The position numbers were made by a program, and so were the translations under genes. From a virus, in the IMG/VR virus record IMGVR_UViG_3300023174_000341, positions 1 through 38,858 of that record: DNA of 38,858 nt; one strand, 5' to 3'. The notes under the pieces were generated by a model, which had not been told where the DNA came from, ran no database searches, and saw only the letters and a list, made by a program, of their open reading frames with translations. Below, piece by piece: positions 11,909 through 21,500 of this stretch. Every line of letters begins with the position of its first letter. Positions within the stretch are counted from its first letter, which is position 1.

Positions 11909-11979
11909 ACTGGCTGGCTTTCCTCGCAGTGCTATACGTAGCCTGCCTGTGTGCCTACGCGATTGTTGTTTTTAACTGA
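11887..11979 (+). CDS. 30-aa membrane microprotein
   Basis: ATG 11887 to TGA 11977-11979, overlapping the end of the previous gene. The product MRINLLLNWLAFLAVLYVAC continues LCAYAIVVFN and is almost entirely one hydrophobic segment. It fills the gap before the next ribosome binding site. Tiny single-span proteins are common in phage early regions, but this one could also be a chance frame. Confidence 0.45.
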   Translation: MRINLLLNWLAFLAVLYVACLCAYAIVVFN

Positions 11980-11992
11980 CAGGAGACGCTAA

Positions 11993-12178
11993 ATGCTGGT
12001 CAACGGACAGTTTGTCAAAGACTGGGACAAATCCCAGATGTGTACAGGGTACTATCGTAAGCAGCAACCCAAGTGGGTTTCGTGGGACATGGAGCGCCTG
12101 CAAGATTCACTTCTTTGGGGGAAGCGGCTGCGCCCTACCCTGCTAGATCGCATTAAATATTTAGGCTTTACTCGCTAA
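11993..12178 (+). CDS. Hypothetical protein, 61 aa
   Basis: ATG 11993 follows ACAGGAGACGCTAA, a good GGAG site. The protein has FVKDWDKSQMCTGYYRKQQPKW and RLRPTLLDRIKYLGFTR. It is basic and aromatic. No domain is recognised. It ends one nt before the helicase gene and is probably coupled to it. Confidence 0.62.
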   Translation: MLVNGQFVKDWDKSQMCTGYYRKQQPKWVSWDMERLQDSLLWGKRLRPTLLDRIKYLGFTR

Positions 12179-12179
12179 C

Positions 12180-13742
12180 ATGCAGATCATTGAAAACAAA
12201 GCGCTTCTTTTCAGGACGCGCAACCCCGACAAGTACTCAATCATTCCCAAGCATAAGGTCTTGGAAGCAGATGATGATGGCATCCATGAGGTGGCCGTCT
12301 ACTGGGGGCTAGATGAAGCGAGGGTGCTACACAATCTTGGCGTAAAAAACGTACCTTCGCCCATCACCAAGCGGTACAGTTGGCCGGGACGCTACAGGCC
12401 CATGCAGCACCAGATAGATACTGCCGCTTTTCTGACGATGCACAGGCGGGCGTTTTGTTTCAATGATCCCGGCACAGGCAAGACAATGTCCGCGTTGTGG
12501 GCCGCGGACTACCTGATTGAGAAGGGTTATGTGCGCCGGGTGTTGGTGCTGTGCCCGCTCTCGATTATGCAGTCGGCGTGGATGCAGGACTTGAACAACG
12601 CCATCATGCACAGGAGTGCGGTGGTTGCGCACCACACACAGTCTTCGCGCCGGATCGAGATGATTCAGCAGGACTACACATTTGTTATTACCAACTACGA
12701 CGGGCTGGCACTAGTAGCCCAAGAGATCAACAACGACGGACGCTTTGATCTGATCATTGTTGACGAAGCGAATTGCTACAAGAACGCATCAACCAACCGT
12801 TGGAAAGCGCTCGCATCGATTATTAAGCCGGAGACCTACCTGTGGATGATGACTGGTACGCCTGCGTCGCAGTCCCCTGTGGATGCCTACGGTCTGGCCA
12901 AGCTAGTGAATCCGGGCGGCATCCCGAAGTATTTGTCGGCGTGGCGCGACATGACGATGCACAAGATCACGCAGTTCAAGTGGGCGCCCAAGCCCAACGC
13001 TGCCGAGCTTGTGTTTGATGCGCTGCAACCCGCGATCCGATTTACAAAAGGTCAGTGCCTAGATCTGCCGCCGGTTGTGACGATTACGCGCGATGTTCCT
13101 ATGACCCCGCAGCAAAGCAAGTACTACCGGCTACTCAAAGAACAGATGATGGTTAGAGCCGCCGGGGAAACCATCAGCGCAGTCAACGCGGGTGTAGCGG
13201 TGAGTAAGCTTTTGCAGATCTCATGTGGCGCGGCGTACACAGACGACAAAGAAGTAATCGAGTTTGATGCCAGCCCGCGGTTGGCGGTGTTGGAAGAAGT
13301 CTTGCAAGAGACCAAACGCAAGGTGCTGATCTTTGCCATGTTCCGTAGCAGCATCGACGCGGTGGCCGCATACCTAAACAAAAAGGGTTACCCCACCGAG
13401 CAGATCCAAGGCGATGTCAGCCCCGCCAAACGCAACAAAATCATTCACGATTTTCAGACCACGGACAACCTGCGGGTGTTGGTAATGCAGCCACAGGCTG
13501 CTGCGCACGGGTTGACGCTGACTGCCGCTGACACGGTCATATTCTTTGGCCCGCTCATGTCGGTTGAGATGTATACGCAGTGTATCGCCCGCGCAGATCG
13601 TAAGGGTCAGGACTCGGACAAGGTAACGGTTGTGCATCTTCAGAGCAGCCACATAGAGCGCGAGATGTTCAAGGCGATGAATAGCAAGGTGAGCGAACAC
13701 GCACTGCTGGTGAACCTTTTTAATGAGGAGATCAAAGCGTAA
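12180..13742 (+). CDS. SNF2-type superfamily 2 helicase/ATPase, 520 aa
   Basis: The protein has Walker A GTGKT (98-102), a DEAN box (195-198, variant of DEAH), motif III MTGTPASQSP, and a C-terminal helicase domain with motif VI ARADRKGQ (470-477). MQHQIDTAAFL before Walker A matches the SNF2 entry motif. Phage SNF2-like enzymes of this size translocate on DNA during replication, recombination or repair; the substrate is not visible. The start ATG 12180 has only a weak site. A promoter and a new operon follow immediately. Confidence 0.93.
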   Translation: MQIIENKALLFRTRNPDKYSIIPKHKVLEADDDGIHEVAVYWGLDEARVLHNLGVKNVPSPITKRYSWPGRYRPMQHQIDTAAFLTMHRRAFCFNDPGTGKTMSALWAADYLIEKGYVRRVLVLCPLSIMQSAWMQDLNNAIMHRSAVVAHHTQSSRRIEMIQQDYTFVITNYDGLALVAQEINNDGRFDLIIVDEANCYKNASTNRWKALASIIKPETYLWMMTGTPASQSPVDAYGLAKLVNPGGIPKYLSAWRDMTMHKITQFKWAPKPNAAELVFDALQPAIRFTKGQCLDLPPVVTITRDVPMTPQQSKYYRLLKEQMMVRAAGETISAVNAGVAVSKLLQISCGAAYTDDKEVIEFDASPRLAVLEEVLQETKRKVLIFAMFRSSIDAVAAYLNKKGYPTEQIQGDVSPAKRNKIIHDFQTTDNLRVLVMQPQAAAHGLTLTAADTVIFFGPLMSVEMYTQCIARADRKGQDSDKVTVVHLQSSHIEREMFKAMNSKVSEHALLVNLFNEEIKA

Positions 13743-13752
13743 AAAATCCACT

Positions 13753-13799
13753 TGCGTTGTCAAACAGATCGTGTAGAATGTCAAACACTAGACAAACTT
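13753..13799 (+). promoter_or_regulatory. Promoter with TGTCAAACA direct repeats
   Basis: TTGCGT (13753-13758), a 16-nt spacer and TAGAAT (13775-13780) form a plausible sigma70 promoter. TGTCAAACA occurs at 13759-13767 and 13780-13788, 21 nt apart (two helical turns), in the spacer and overlapping the end of the -10. A related AGACAAACT lies at 13791-13799. The repeats are well placed for a repressor. The region drives the gene at 13811 and probably the rest of the replication operon. Confidence 0.6.
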
Positions 13800-13810
13800 A
13801 GGAGTATGAA

Positions 13811-14218
13811 GTGAGCGAAGACACCATTCAGATGGACAAACTCGTCCGTGTTTATCGTAAGATGTCAGCCCGGATTCAGGAGCTGACTGCCGAGTATGAG
13901 AACGCTGTTGAGCCAATCAAGGCCCAGCAGGAACAGGTTAAGCTTGCGATCAAGGATCAAATGCTGGCGCTTGGGCTGGCATCCGTTCGCACTGTAGAAG
14001 GTACTGTGGTGCTGTCCCAAAAGACACGCTACTCTACGCAGGACTGGGACTCGTTCAAGAAGTTCGTTATCGAACACGAAGCTGTTGATCTGTTGGAGAA
14101 GCGTGTAGCGCAGACCAACATGGCGCAGTTTCTAGAAGAGAACCCCGGTCTTGTTCCCCCCGGGCTGAACTCTATGTCGGAGTACAGCATCACTGTCAAA
14201 AAGCCAACTTCTAAATAA
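13811..14218 (+). CDS. Conserved phage protein with N-terminal coiled coil, 135 aa
   Basis: GTG 13811 follows AGGAG with a 6-nt spacer. An ATG at 13806 in another frame gives only ATG-AAG-TGA, so it is a decoy. The first 50 residues (VRVYRKMSARIQELTAEYENAVEPI) form a coiled coil. Then come GTVVLSQKTRYSTQDWDSFKKFV, ALEKRVAQTNM-like sequence and FLEENPGLVPPGLN, a pattern I recall from a common phage family that neighbours recombination or ssDNA-binding genes. Function unknown. It precedes the ssDNA-binding candidate by 13 nt. Confidence 0.78.
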   Translation: MSEDTIQMDKLVRVYRKMSARIQELTAEYENAVEPIKAQQEQVKLAIKDQMLALGLASVRTVEGTVVLSQKTRYSTQDWDSFKKFVIEHEAVDLLEKRVAQTNMAQFLEENPGLVPPGLNSMSEYSITVKKPTSK

Positions 14219-14231
14219 GGCACTTTCACAA

Positions 14232-15170
14232 ATGTCCAACGTAGCTATTTTCAATCCCGCGCAAGCCCCTGCTCATGTCCGCGCGCGGACCGAACTCTCA
14301 ACCATGGCCAAAGCCCTCAGTGGTGGCGGCAGTAGTGGTGGCAAGCGAATCAGTATTGCAGGCGGAGTATTCCGTTTGTATCACGGCGGCAAAGAGATTG
14401 CTGCAATTGAGGATCGTTTCCTCGATGTCGTGATCATTAATGCCGCTACCCACATTGGCCGGGTTTGGTACGCGAAGTCGTATGATGGCGAAGCAACTTC
14501 GCCTGACTGCTGGTCCGCGGACGGAATGACGCCAAGTAACGACTCAACTAATAAGCAGTCGGACTCTTGCGCAACCTGCCCTAAAAACGTCGCCGGCTCG
14601 GGTCAGGGTAACTCACGGGCTTGCCGTTATCAACAGCGCTTGGCTGTTGTGCTACCGAACGATGTTGGCGGCGATGTTTTGGCCCTTCAGGTACCAGCCA
14701 CCTCGATCTGGGACAAAGACGCAAAGGGTGAAGATCGTCCGTTACAGGCATACGCCCGGTATCTGGTTGCGCAGAAGATCGAGCCAAGCGACGTTGTTAC
14801 GCGCATCAAGTTTGACACGAAGAGTCAGTCGCCCAAGATGTTCTTCAAGGCAATGGCGTGGGTTGATGGCGACGATCTGCCGACGATTGAGATGCAGAGC
14901 AAATCCGATGATGCTGTCAAGGCGATCACGATGTCGTTTTCTAAGAACGAAGCTACTGCCCCAGCACCATTGGCACTCGGCGCGCGCCCCGACCGCAAGG
15001 TAGAAGCTAAGTCGGAAGCAAAAGCAGAAGCCAAATCCGCGCAGCTTGAGGCGTTGGTGGCCGACGATGATGCGGCCGAGGAGCCTGTGGTCCGCAAGGA
15101 AGAGAAGAAGGCTAGCGCCGTGCCTGCGAAGAAGAGTAATCTTCTTGCTATGGTCGATGACTGGGAATAA
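14232..15170 (+). CDS. Putative single-stranded DNA-binding protein with zinc site and acidic tail, 312 aa
   Basis: ATG 14232, 13 nt after the previous stop, with AAGGC upstream. The core (residues 40-220) is beta-rich and includes C93, C113-x2-C116 and C131, a likely zinc site. After residue 245 the chain is low-complexity (Ala/Lys/Glu repeats) and ends LLAMVDDWE, an acidic-hydrophobic tip like those of bacterial and phage SSBs. Position between the coiled-coil protein and the primase-helicase fits an SSB. No OB fold can be proved from sequence by eye, so the function is inference. Confidence 0.65.
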   Translation: MSNVAIFNPAQAPAHVRARTELSTMAKALSGGGSSGGKRISIAGGVFRLYHGGKEIAAIEDRFLDVVIINAATHIGRVWYAKSYDGEATSPDCWSADGMTPSNDSTNKQSDSCATCPKNVAGSGQGNSRACRYQQRLAVVLPNDVGGDVLALQVPATSIWDKDAKGEDRPLQAYARYLVAQKIEPSDVVTRIKFDTKSQSPKMFFKAMAWVDGDDLPTIEMQSKSDDAVKAITMSFSKNEATAPAPLALGARPDRKVEAKSEAKAEAKSAQLEALVADDDAAEEPVVRKEEKKASAVPAKKSNLLAMVDDWE

Positions 15171-15184
15171 ATCTTAGAGGGGCT

Positions 15185-15201
15185 GGGGGCTTCGTGCCCC
15201 C
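15185..15201 (+). promoter_or_regulatory. Hairpin between Shine-Dalgarno and start codon
   Basis: GGGGGC (15185-15190) and GCCCCC (15196-15201) form a perfect 6-bp stem with a TTCGT loop. A Shine-Dalgarno-like AGAGGGG (15176-15182) lies just before it and ATG 15209 just after. Folding would reduce the 26-nt spacing to about 9 nt. No T-run follows, so a terminator is unlikely. Confidence 0.6.
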
Positions 15202-15208
15202 GCTAATT

Positions 15209-15487
15209 ATGTCGTATACACAGAAAACAATTGATGCCGTAGCTGAAGCACCCAAGACACTGGGTAACCAGCTTGGGCGCTGGTCTATCTACCGAGACTT
15301 CTCGGTCATGCGCATAGCTAAAATCACGGGCGCTACGCGCCAGTCTGTCTACAACTGGTTCTCGGGCCGGGAGGTCTTCCCTGCTTATCGGCCGATCATC
15401 GAGGCACTTATTCAAATTTTGCGGGCCAACCCGGACCCCGAGGTTGCATACCAAGAAGCGTGCAAGAAGTTCAATATCAACCCGTAA
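15209..15487 (+). CDS. Small helix-turn-helix protein, 92 aa
   Basis: The core SVMRIAKITGATRQSVYNWFSGREVFPAYRPIIEALIQIL is a Cro/C1-type HTH (recognition helix TRQSVYNWFSG). Length and shape fit a phage repressor or regulator. ATG 15209 is chosen; GTG 15194 would add MPPLI and lies in the loop/stem of the hairpin. Its target could be the TGTCAAACA repeats at 13759-13788 or the elements at 2472-2902, but nothing visible proves this. Confidence 0.78.
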   Translation: MSYTQKTIDAVAEAPKTLGNQLGRWSIYRDFSVMRIAKITGATRQSVYNWFSGREVFPAYRPIIEALIQILRANPDPEVAYQEACKKFNINP

Positions 15488-15499
15488 CTTGGGGCGTTT

Positions 15500-18412
15500 A
15501 TGGTGCCGTTGCGTTTTTTAACGCAGGTTCTGCCGCCTCCGGGCAACGGGTATTACTGTGCCGCAGAACTATCGCGTAAGAAAGAGCATGTCTTTGGTGA
15601 AAGCATTGAAGACCTGCAAGCTAAGATCGACGAATGGAACGAAAGAAAGTATGACGTTTATTTTGCGCTAGCCACATTCAAGGAAAGCCGCAGCCGAGAG
15701 GCAGTCAATGCACAGACCATCAAGTCGTTCTTCATCGACATGGATGGGTACGAAACTAAGAAGGCCGCAGCATTAGCGCTCAACGGGTTTCTTGAGAAAA
15801 CAGGTCTCTCCCAATTTGGGATACCGTGGATTGTCAGTTCTGGCGGCGGCATCCACGCTTATTGGCCGTTCACTGAGACCGTCAACGTAAGCATTTGGAA
15901 GCCGGCTGCTGAGAACTTCAAGCGCCTCTGTAAACAAGAGGGGCTGCACATAGACTGGACGGTGCCGGCAGATGCTGCGCGGGTGCTTCGTGTTCCGGGG
16001 ACATGGAACCACAAAAAGAAATACCCAGAACCCCGTGAGGTCAAGATACTGGCGGAAGGGGATACGTTTGTCTTTGAAGAATTCTTGGGCCAGATTCTCT
16101 CAAAGCTTGTCGCCCCTATGTTTGAGCCAGCCGCTCCACTTAATTTACCGGGTAAGCGCCCGACCAAGTCCGTTACGCAGCTAAAGCTTGTGGCCAATAG
16201 CGCCACAGTATTTAAGTTAGTCGAAGAAAAGTCGGGCTGTGGGCAGATCAAGTACTACCGCGAGCACGCCGCTCAAGATGGGATGGAGCCTGTATGGCGT
16301 GGGCTGCTGTCGTGGGCCAAGGTTTGCACGGATGCCGAAGAGGCCGCGTCTGACTTAACTGCGCTGCATCCGTACACTAGCGAGCGAATGAACGCGAAGC
16401 TTGCGGAGATTAAGGGGCCTTATCCCTGCATCAAGATGGACAGTGAAAACCCCGGTGTGTGTACATCGTGTGTACATTGGGGGCAGATTACTAACCCGCT
16501 CAAGTTTGGCCGCGAGATTCAGACGGACAACACCACGAAAGAAATCACGATCAACGCAACGGATGAAGACGCCGAAGAGGCGCTCTTCGGGATAGATGCG
16601 GAAGATGACGATGACGACGTAGTTAAGCCCGCGCCCATCAAGGTCACCCGCCCAGAGCCACCGCGCGGATTTAGTTACGGGATCAACGGCGGGGTGTATT
16701 GCCAGAAGGAAGAGAAGGACGAAGAGGGCAAGAAGATGACGGTGCAGAGACAGATTCTGCCCTACGACTTGTTTGTAATCGACATCCTGAAGTACCAGCA
16801 CGACCACCTAGTTCACATGGTAGCGGTGCGCCCGGACGGCCCGGTGCTGATCAACATGCCGCAGAAAGCGGCAGTAAGTAAAGATGAGACTGTTAAATGG
16901 CTGGCGAACCAGAACATTATTTCTTCGTACGGTCAGGGCAGCGACATCAACCTGTTCAACTATGTGCGGGCGTGTGTCGAGCAGGCATCACTCAACAAGA
17001 AGGTAGTTACGGTGCCGCTACAGGCGGGCTGGCAGGAAAACGGATCGTTTGTTTATAACGGCAGGATCTTCAACAAAGACGGCTCCGTTACTACGGTGCC
17101 CATGCCGGGGCTGGAGAACATCACTCGGATCACGCAGTCCAAGGGCACGTTAGAGGATTGGCGCAAGGTCTGGAACCTGTTTATCGAGCGCAAGATGTAT
17201 ACGCTCTTGGCTGTTGCGCTTGATTCGTTTGGCTGCCCACTAATGCACTTCACCGAGTACGAAGGGTTCGTATGGCACATCGGGGCCAACAAGTCTGGTA
17301 CAGGTAAGTCACTGACGCTAAGCGCCAAGGCAGGAGTCTGGGGTCACCCAGTGCATTACCGCACAGGGAAGGGCACATCGCCTGTGGCGATGCAGAACCG
17401 CGCAGGCAACTTAAACAGCATGCCCCTGCTAGTGGACGAGATAACCGGCCAGCACCGCAAAGATATGGAGTGGGCGCCGGGGTTCATCTTCGACATGTCT
17501 GAGGGCAAGGGCAAGGAGCGCATGGAGGCCGGCGCCAACAAGGAACGTGTTAACGACACCACGTGGGGATTAACATGTACGCTAACTTCAAATGAAAACT
17601 TAACAGATTACATGGCGGGTGCCCGCAAATTTAGCTCAAATGGTGAGCTATTGCGGATGCTGGAGTGGACGCCCAATGTGAAGTTGCACTGGAACGCAGA
17701 AGAACGCGAGACCCTGAAATTGCTTAAACGCAACTACGGTGTTGCCGGGGAGGCTTGGGTGCGCTGGATGGTACAGAACCGCAAAGTCATCAAAGACATC
17801 ATGCCCCAAGTTCACTTGCAGCTAGAGAAGGAATTTAAGTTTACGGATGACGAACGGTACTGGCATGTGGCATGCACCGAGGTGGTTACAGCGGGGATTT
17901 TGTTAAGCAAGAATTATGCCAACATAATAGATGTGCCTGTCCAGCACGTGATCGATGCGCTTAAAGAGTTGGTATTTAAAGCGCGGGGGAGTATCTCAAG
18001 CAATGTACGCAGCGCTGACGATGTGCTGAACTCATTTACTCGGGAGAACTACGGCGGGTTCATCGTTCTGAAGAAAGCCGAGGGTCGACTGCTGGCGGCG
18101 TGGGGTGATGGTGATACGGTAGAGAAATCAATCACGCGCTCGAAAGTGATGGGGCGTGTGGAACACGGGCTAATTAAGCCCGGATACATAGACTACTTCA
18201 TCGAAGAGAATTTACTCAGGCAGCACTGCGTCAGCATGAGCTTTGCATACAACGACTTTAAGACTGAACTAGCCCAGACACACGCGATTACGTACATCAA
18301 GAAAGATATGTTGGCCAAAACAGGAGGGCCAACCATGCGGGTGAACGCGCTACACATAAGCCGTAAGAAAACAGATGCCGACGAAGATTCATTATCCGTG
18401 GAAAAAGATTAG
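15500..18412 (+). CDS. Primase-helicase fusion (AEP-type primase plus SF3/DUF927-like ATPase), 970 aa
   Basis: The N-terminal part shows archaeo-eukaryotic primase motifs: FFIDMDG (D80, D82), SSGGGIHAYW (H119) and RVPGTWNHK. A cysteine-containing linker (CIKMDSENPGVCTSC, about residues 312-326) may bind zinc. The C-terminal part has Walker A GTGKS (600-604) and LLVDEIT as Walker B, followed by a DUF927-like helicase core (GTSPVAMQNRAG, LTSNENL). It would prime and unwind phage DNA for the polymerase at 4934. ATG 15500 is 12 nt after the HTH gene. The 3' end overlaps a short + strand gene. Confidence 0.88.
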   Translation: MVPLRFLTQVLPPPGNGYYCAAELSRKKEHVFGESIEDLQAKIDEWNERKYDVYFALATFKESRSREAVNAQTIKSFFIDMDGYETKKAAALALNGFLEKTGLSQFGIPWIVSSGGGIHAYWPFTETVNVSIWKPAAENFKRLCKQEGLHIDWTVPADAARVLRVPGTWNHKKKYPEPREVKILAEGDTFVFEEFLGQILSKLVAPMFEPAAPLNLPGKRPTKSVTQLKLVANSATVFKLVEEKSGCGQIKYYREHAAQDGMEPVWRGLLSWAKVCTDAEEAASDLTALHPYTSERMNAKLAEIKGPYPCIKMDSENPGVCTSCVHWGQITNPLKFGREIQTDNTTKEITINATDEDAEEALFGIDAEDDDDDVVKPAPIKVTRPEPPRGFSYGINGGVYCQKEEKDEEGKKMTVQRQILPYDLFVIDILKYQHDHLVHMVAVRPDGPVLINMPQKAAVSKDETVKWLANQNIISSYGQGSDINLFNYVRACVEQASLNKKVVTVPLQAGWQENGSFVYNGRIFNKDGSVTTVPMPGLENITRITQSKGTLEDWRKVWNLFIERKMYTLLAVALDSFGCPLMHFTEYEGFVWHIGANKSGTGKSLTLSAKAGVWGHPVHYRTGKGTSPVAMQNRAGNLNSMPLLVDEITGQHRKDMEWAPGFIFDMSEGKGKERMEAGANKERVNDTTWGLTCTLTSNENLTDYMAGARKFSSNGELLRMLEWTPNVKLHWNAEERETLKLLKRNYGVAGEAWVRWMVQNRKVIKDIMPQVHLQLEKEFKFTDDERYWHVACTEVVTAGILLSKNYANIIDVPVQHVIDALKELVFKARGSISSNVRSADDVLNSFTRENYGGFIVLKKAEGRLLAAWGDGDTVEKSITRSKVMGRVEHGLIKPGYIDYFIEENLLRQHCVSMSFAYNDFKTELAQTHAITYIKKDMLAKTGGPTMRVNALHISRKKTDADEDSLSVEKD

Positions 18413-18563
18413 CATCGGGCGTGGGTTCTTTGTGCCCACGCTTAGCCCCGACAAAGTAATTGAAGATGGACTAAAGGCCGCGGTTCGCTATCGCATTCGG
18501 CCCATAGCTACCTACGGGATCAAGGACGGCCTTATCGGAGTGTGGTTCCTTCGGCGACTTTGA
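18375..18563 (+). CDS. Conserved small phage protein, 62 aa
   Basis: ATG 18375 starts inside the end of the primase-helicase gene. The product MPTKIHYPWKKISIGRGFFV, then PTLSPDKVIEDGLKAAVRYRI and GIKDGLIGVWFLRRL, follows a pattern (YPWxxIxxGxGFFVPT, GLxxALRYRI) that I recall from phage hypothetical proteins. Its last 32 nt overlap the 3' end of the giant minus-strand gene. A hairpin at 18419-18441 (GCGTGGG arms) lies inside it. It is the last + strand gene before the strands converge. Confidence 0.72.
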   Translation: MPTKIHYPWKKISIGRGFFVPTLSPDKVIEDGLKAAVRYRIRPIATYGIKDGLIGVWFLRRL

Positions 18564-21500
18564 GGAAGTTACGCGACAGCGCAAGCTGAGAGATGTACAG
18601 ATTCTCCAGTGCCACATCCTTCTGTTCCGTAGTCATTTGTGGCGAGGACTTGATCATACGCGCCTGCTTGGACATCTCGCCCAAAGTCTTCTTCATGTAG
18701 CCGGCCATGCTCGATGCGGCCAAGACCGAAGCGTTTTCGTTGGCAAACTTGATGGCTTCTTCGGGTTTGCCGTCCTGAATAAGTTTGTTGTACGCGCCCT
18801 TGTACTGCTGAATTTCTTCGATAAGCTTGTACGTAGCATCGAGCGCGCCGCGGCCTTCAGAAGTTTGGAAGAGCGAGCCAAAGAGCGGAACCTCTGAGAG
18901 CTTTGTAGTGGGCTGCTCCACATTCGCAGCTTCCGGCGCGCGCAGAAACACGTTGGCCATTTGGGTGATCGCCATACCCACACCGCCGGTATAGCCGCGG
19001 ATCAGATAATCAATTTGGATTGGCGACAATCCACCCACACCGCCGAGCATCTTGGCAAGCTCCGTGCTGTTGGTACGGTAGCGGTACTGCGGCAGGATTT
19101 CTTTTTCGTGTGGCGACTCAATAGGCCCAGAATAGAACGATGAACCAAGCATCACTTCTGTTATTGGCTTGAGTGCTTGCGGCATGCTAAGCGGCTGAGA
19201 TTGGCTAAGCAAACGCCCGAGCGCTTCCATTCCGGGACCAACCTTCTCATCGCCCATCGCCATGTTAACAATAGCTTCGGGCAGAGCCTTGAAGAAGAAT
19301 CCAACTTCGTATGGGATTGGGATTTTTATCCAGTTCTCTTTGGTCAAACCCAACGTCGGCACCCACCAGTTGCCGTAGCGCTCCTCTGGCTTAGCGCGTT
19401 TGTAGTCCTCATCGTCTTGCATGATCGCGGCATATGCCACGGATGACATGGCCAACAGCGCAGCCCGCGCAGTAAACCGCTGCATGGTCGTAAGCTTATC
19501 GGCACCCGGCAACTGCCCGCGCATCGAGCGATACAGAACGTCCAGACTTTGAACCTGCGAGTGCATAAACGGCGTCAGACTGGCCAACAAGTACATACTG
19601 GGCGACGTCCCCCGGCGGCTAAAGTTCATCGACTCAAGCGTGCGCATCAACGCCTGCTGATGGGACATTCCCTTCTTGATCGAGTCTTCGTAGATCACCT
19701 GCCGGGTAGCCGCATCGGACTGCTGAGCGACCGTATCAAGCTTAGAAAATGCCCGTTGCAGACTCCACTTGCCGGCGGTCAAGTCTTCCAAGAACTTGGT
19801 CATGTCGCGGGCGTCGCCCACTAGGACGTTGCTGCTGGTCGCACCTGCACGCTGAAGCCGCTGCGCGGTGGTGTCTTTGCCGGTGGCCATTTTAGCCAGC
19901 GTTGAGAACGAATCAAGAATTGGGATCGTGTCCGTACCATTCTGCACCCACGCCGAAACAGGATCGCGCACAAGCTGGCGGAACATGTAGAGCGGATTGC
20001 GAACCGTGAACTTGCGGAAGATATCTCCCGGCATGCCAAGCATGCGCACAATCGCTGGCATCGCAACTTTGATACCCTCAAGACCCTCGACAATCATCTG
20101 TGCCGGGATGCCGTACATATCGGTATCAATGATGGCGTGATGCTCAACGCCATGCACTCGGAAGTGAACCACGTTATCCGTATACGGACCCTTGGACGCT
20201 ACGATCCGACTGGCAATACCCAGATCCTTGAGCACAAACGCCGTATCTTTAACGGTCTGGTTGCGCATCGCCATGTTGATCAGCATACTGGTGTTTTGTA
20301 CAGCACTAGTAAACACCGGCAGGATCTGTTCGCTATCGCCAAGCAGTTCTTTCAGGCGCGGTTCGCTCTTGATGTTGCCAATACGGATTGAGCGGCGCTC
20401 GTCACCCGTCTCCATGCGGATGTTGCCATCCTTGTCTACGCGGTAGAACGGCACGTAGGTGATCTGTTTTAGCTCAGCCGCTTTCTGTTTGGACATGGTG
20501 CCGGTCTGAACCAAGAAGTCCAGCAGCCCAGCGTTGTACGCCTGATAGATTTTTTCGGCTTCCTTGAACGCAGTCTCGTCAGCTTTGTTTTGCTTCAGGT
20601 GCGCGAGCACAGCCTTGTATTCGTTCTCGGCTTCGACCGGGTTATCAAAGCGTAATTTGTTCCAGCCAACTTGCTCAGCGCGCTTGCCTGCTAGGTAAAC
20701 TGTGAATGCGTTCTCGCGGTCTTCTTCCCTGTAGCCCTTGGCTTTCTCTAGGGCCTGTGCCATGCCAACTAGTGTCGGGCCACCCGCATCATTCTCGTAG
20801 AAATATTCGGTGCCGGCCTTGGTCTTTTCGCTGCGAAGACGCGGCGGCCCACTGGTAACGGTCTGCCCAACAATGTCGCTGCGCTGCTGACCAAAGCGCA
20901 GTGCATACATCAGGTTCTGTGCGCGCAGAGCATCAATCTTTTTATCGTCCAGTCCCTTCTTGACCACCTCTTCCAACGCCGCATACTGGTCAAAGATCCG
21001 CTGACGCAGCTTCAACGCGCGGGTATTGGTCTTGTCCTTGATCCCGGCAAGCGTAGCGTCCCGGCTACTTGCACCCGTCAGCCCCGTGTAGAGCGACATC
21101 AGATCATCGACAGTGCTGGTGCGTTGCGCAACGACAGACTTGGTGGGTTTGCGTGAGCGGTAGAGGACATCGCCTTCCTTGGCTGCTGGCTTACCCGAAG
21201 GTGCAACCTGCGCTAGCGCCTTCACCGTCTCGCTTGGCTTGGTGGTCACACCACTTACATACTTGTGCGAGTCGCGGATCAGGCGAATGATCTCGGAGTC
21301 ACCGATAGGAGCGCCCTTCCAGATGCCCCACTGCCGCAGCTTGGTACGGATAAGGTTTACCAAGCGGTTCATCCAGTTCAGCGACACATCCTTCTCGGCG
21401 CGCTCGGCGATGCTCTCCTCGGTCGCTACTTCCAGCGACATGTCGGGGTTGTCCTGCATCCGGGCGTTAGCTTCTGCCTTGATCTGCTTATTGTTCTGGT

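Noticed and set aside
13806-13814. ATG 13806 as start of the coiled-coil gene
   Set aside because: It yields only ATG-AAG-TGA; the GTG at 13811 has the proper spacing to AGGAG and opens the conserved frame.
18419-18441. Hairpin at the end of the replication arm as terminator
   Set aside because: The GCGTGGG stem has a 9-nt loop and no T-run, and it lies within the 62-aa coding sequence encoding GRGFFVPT.
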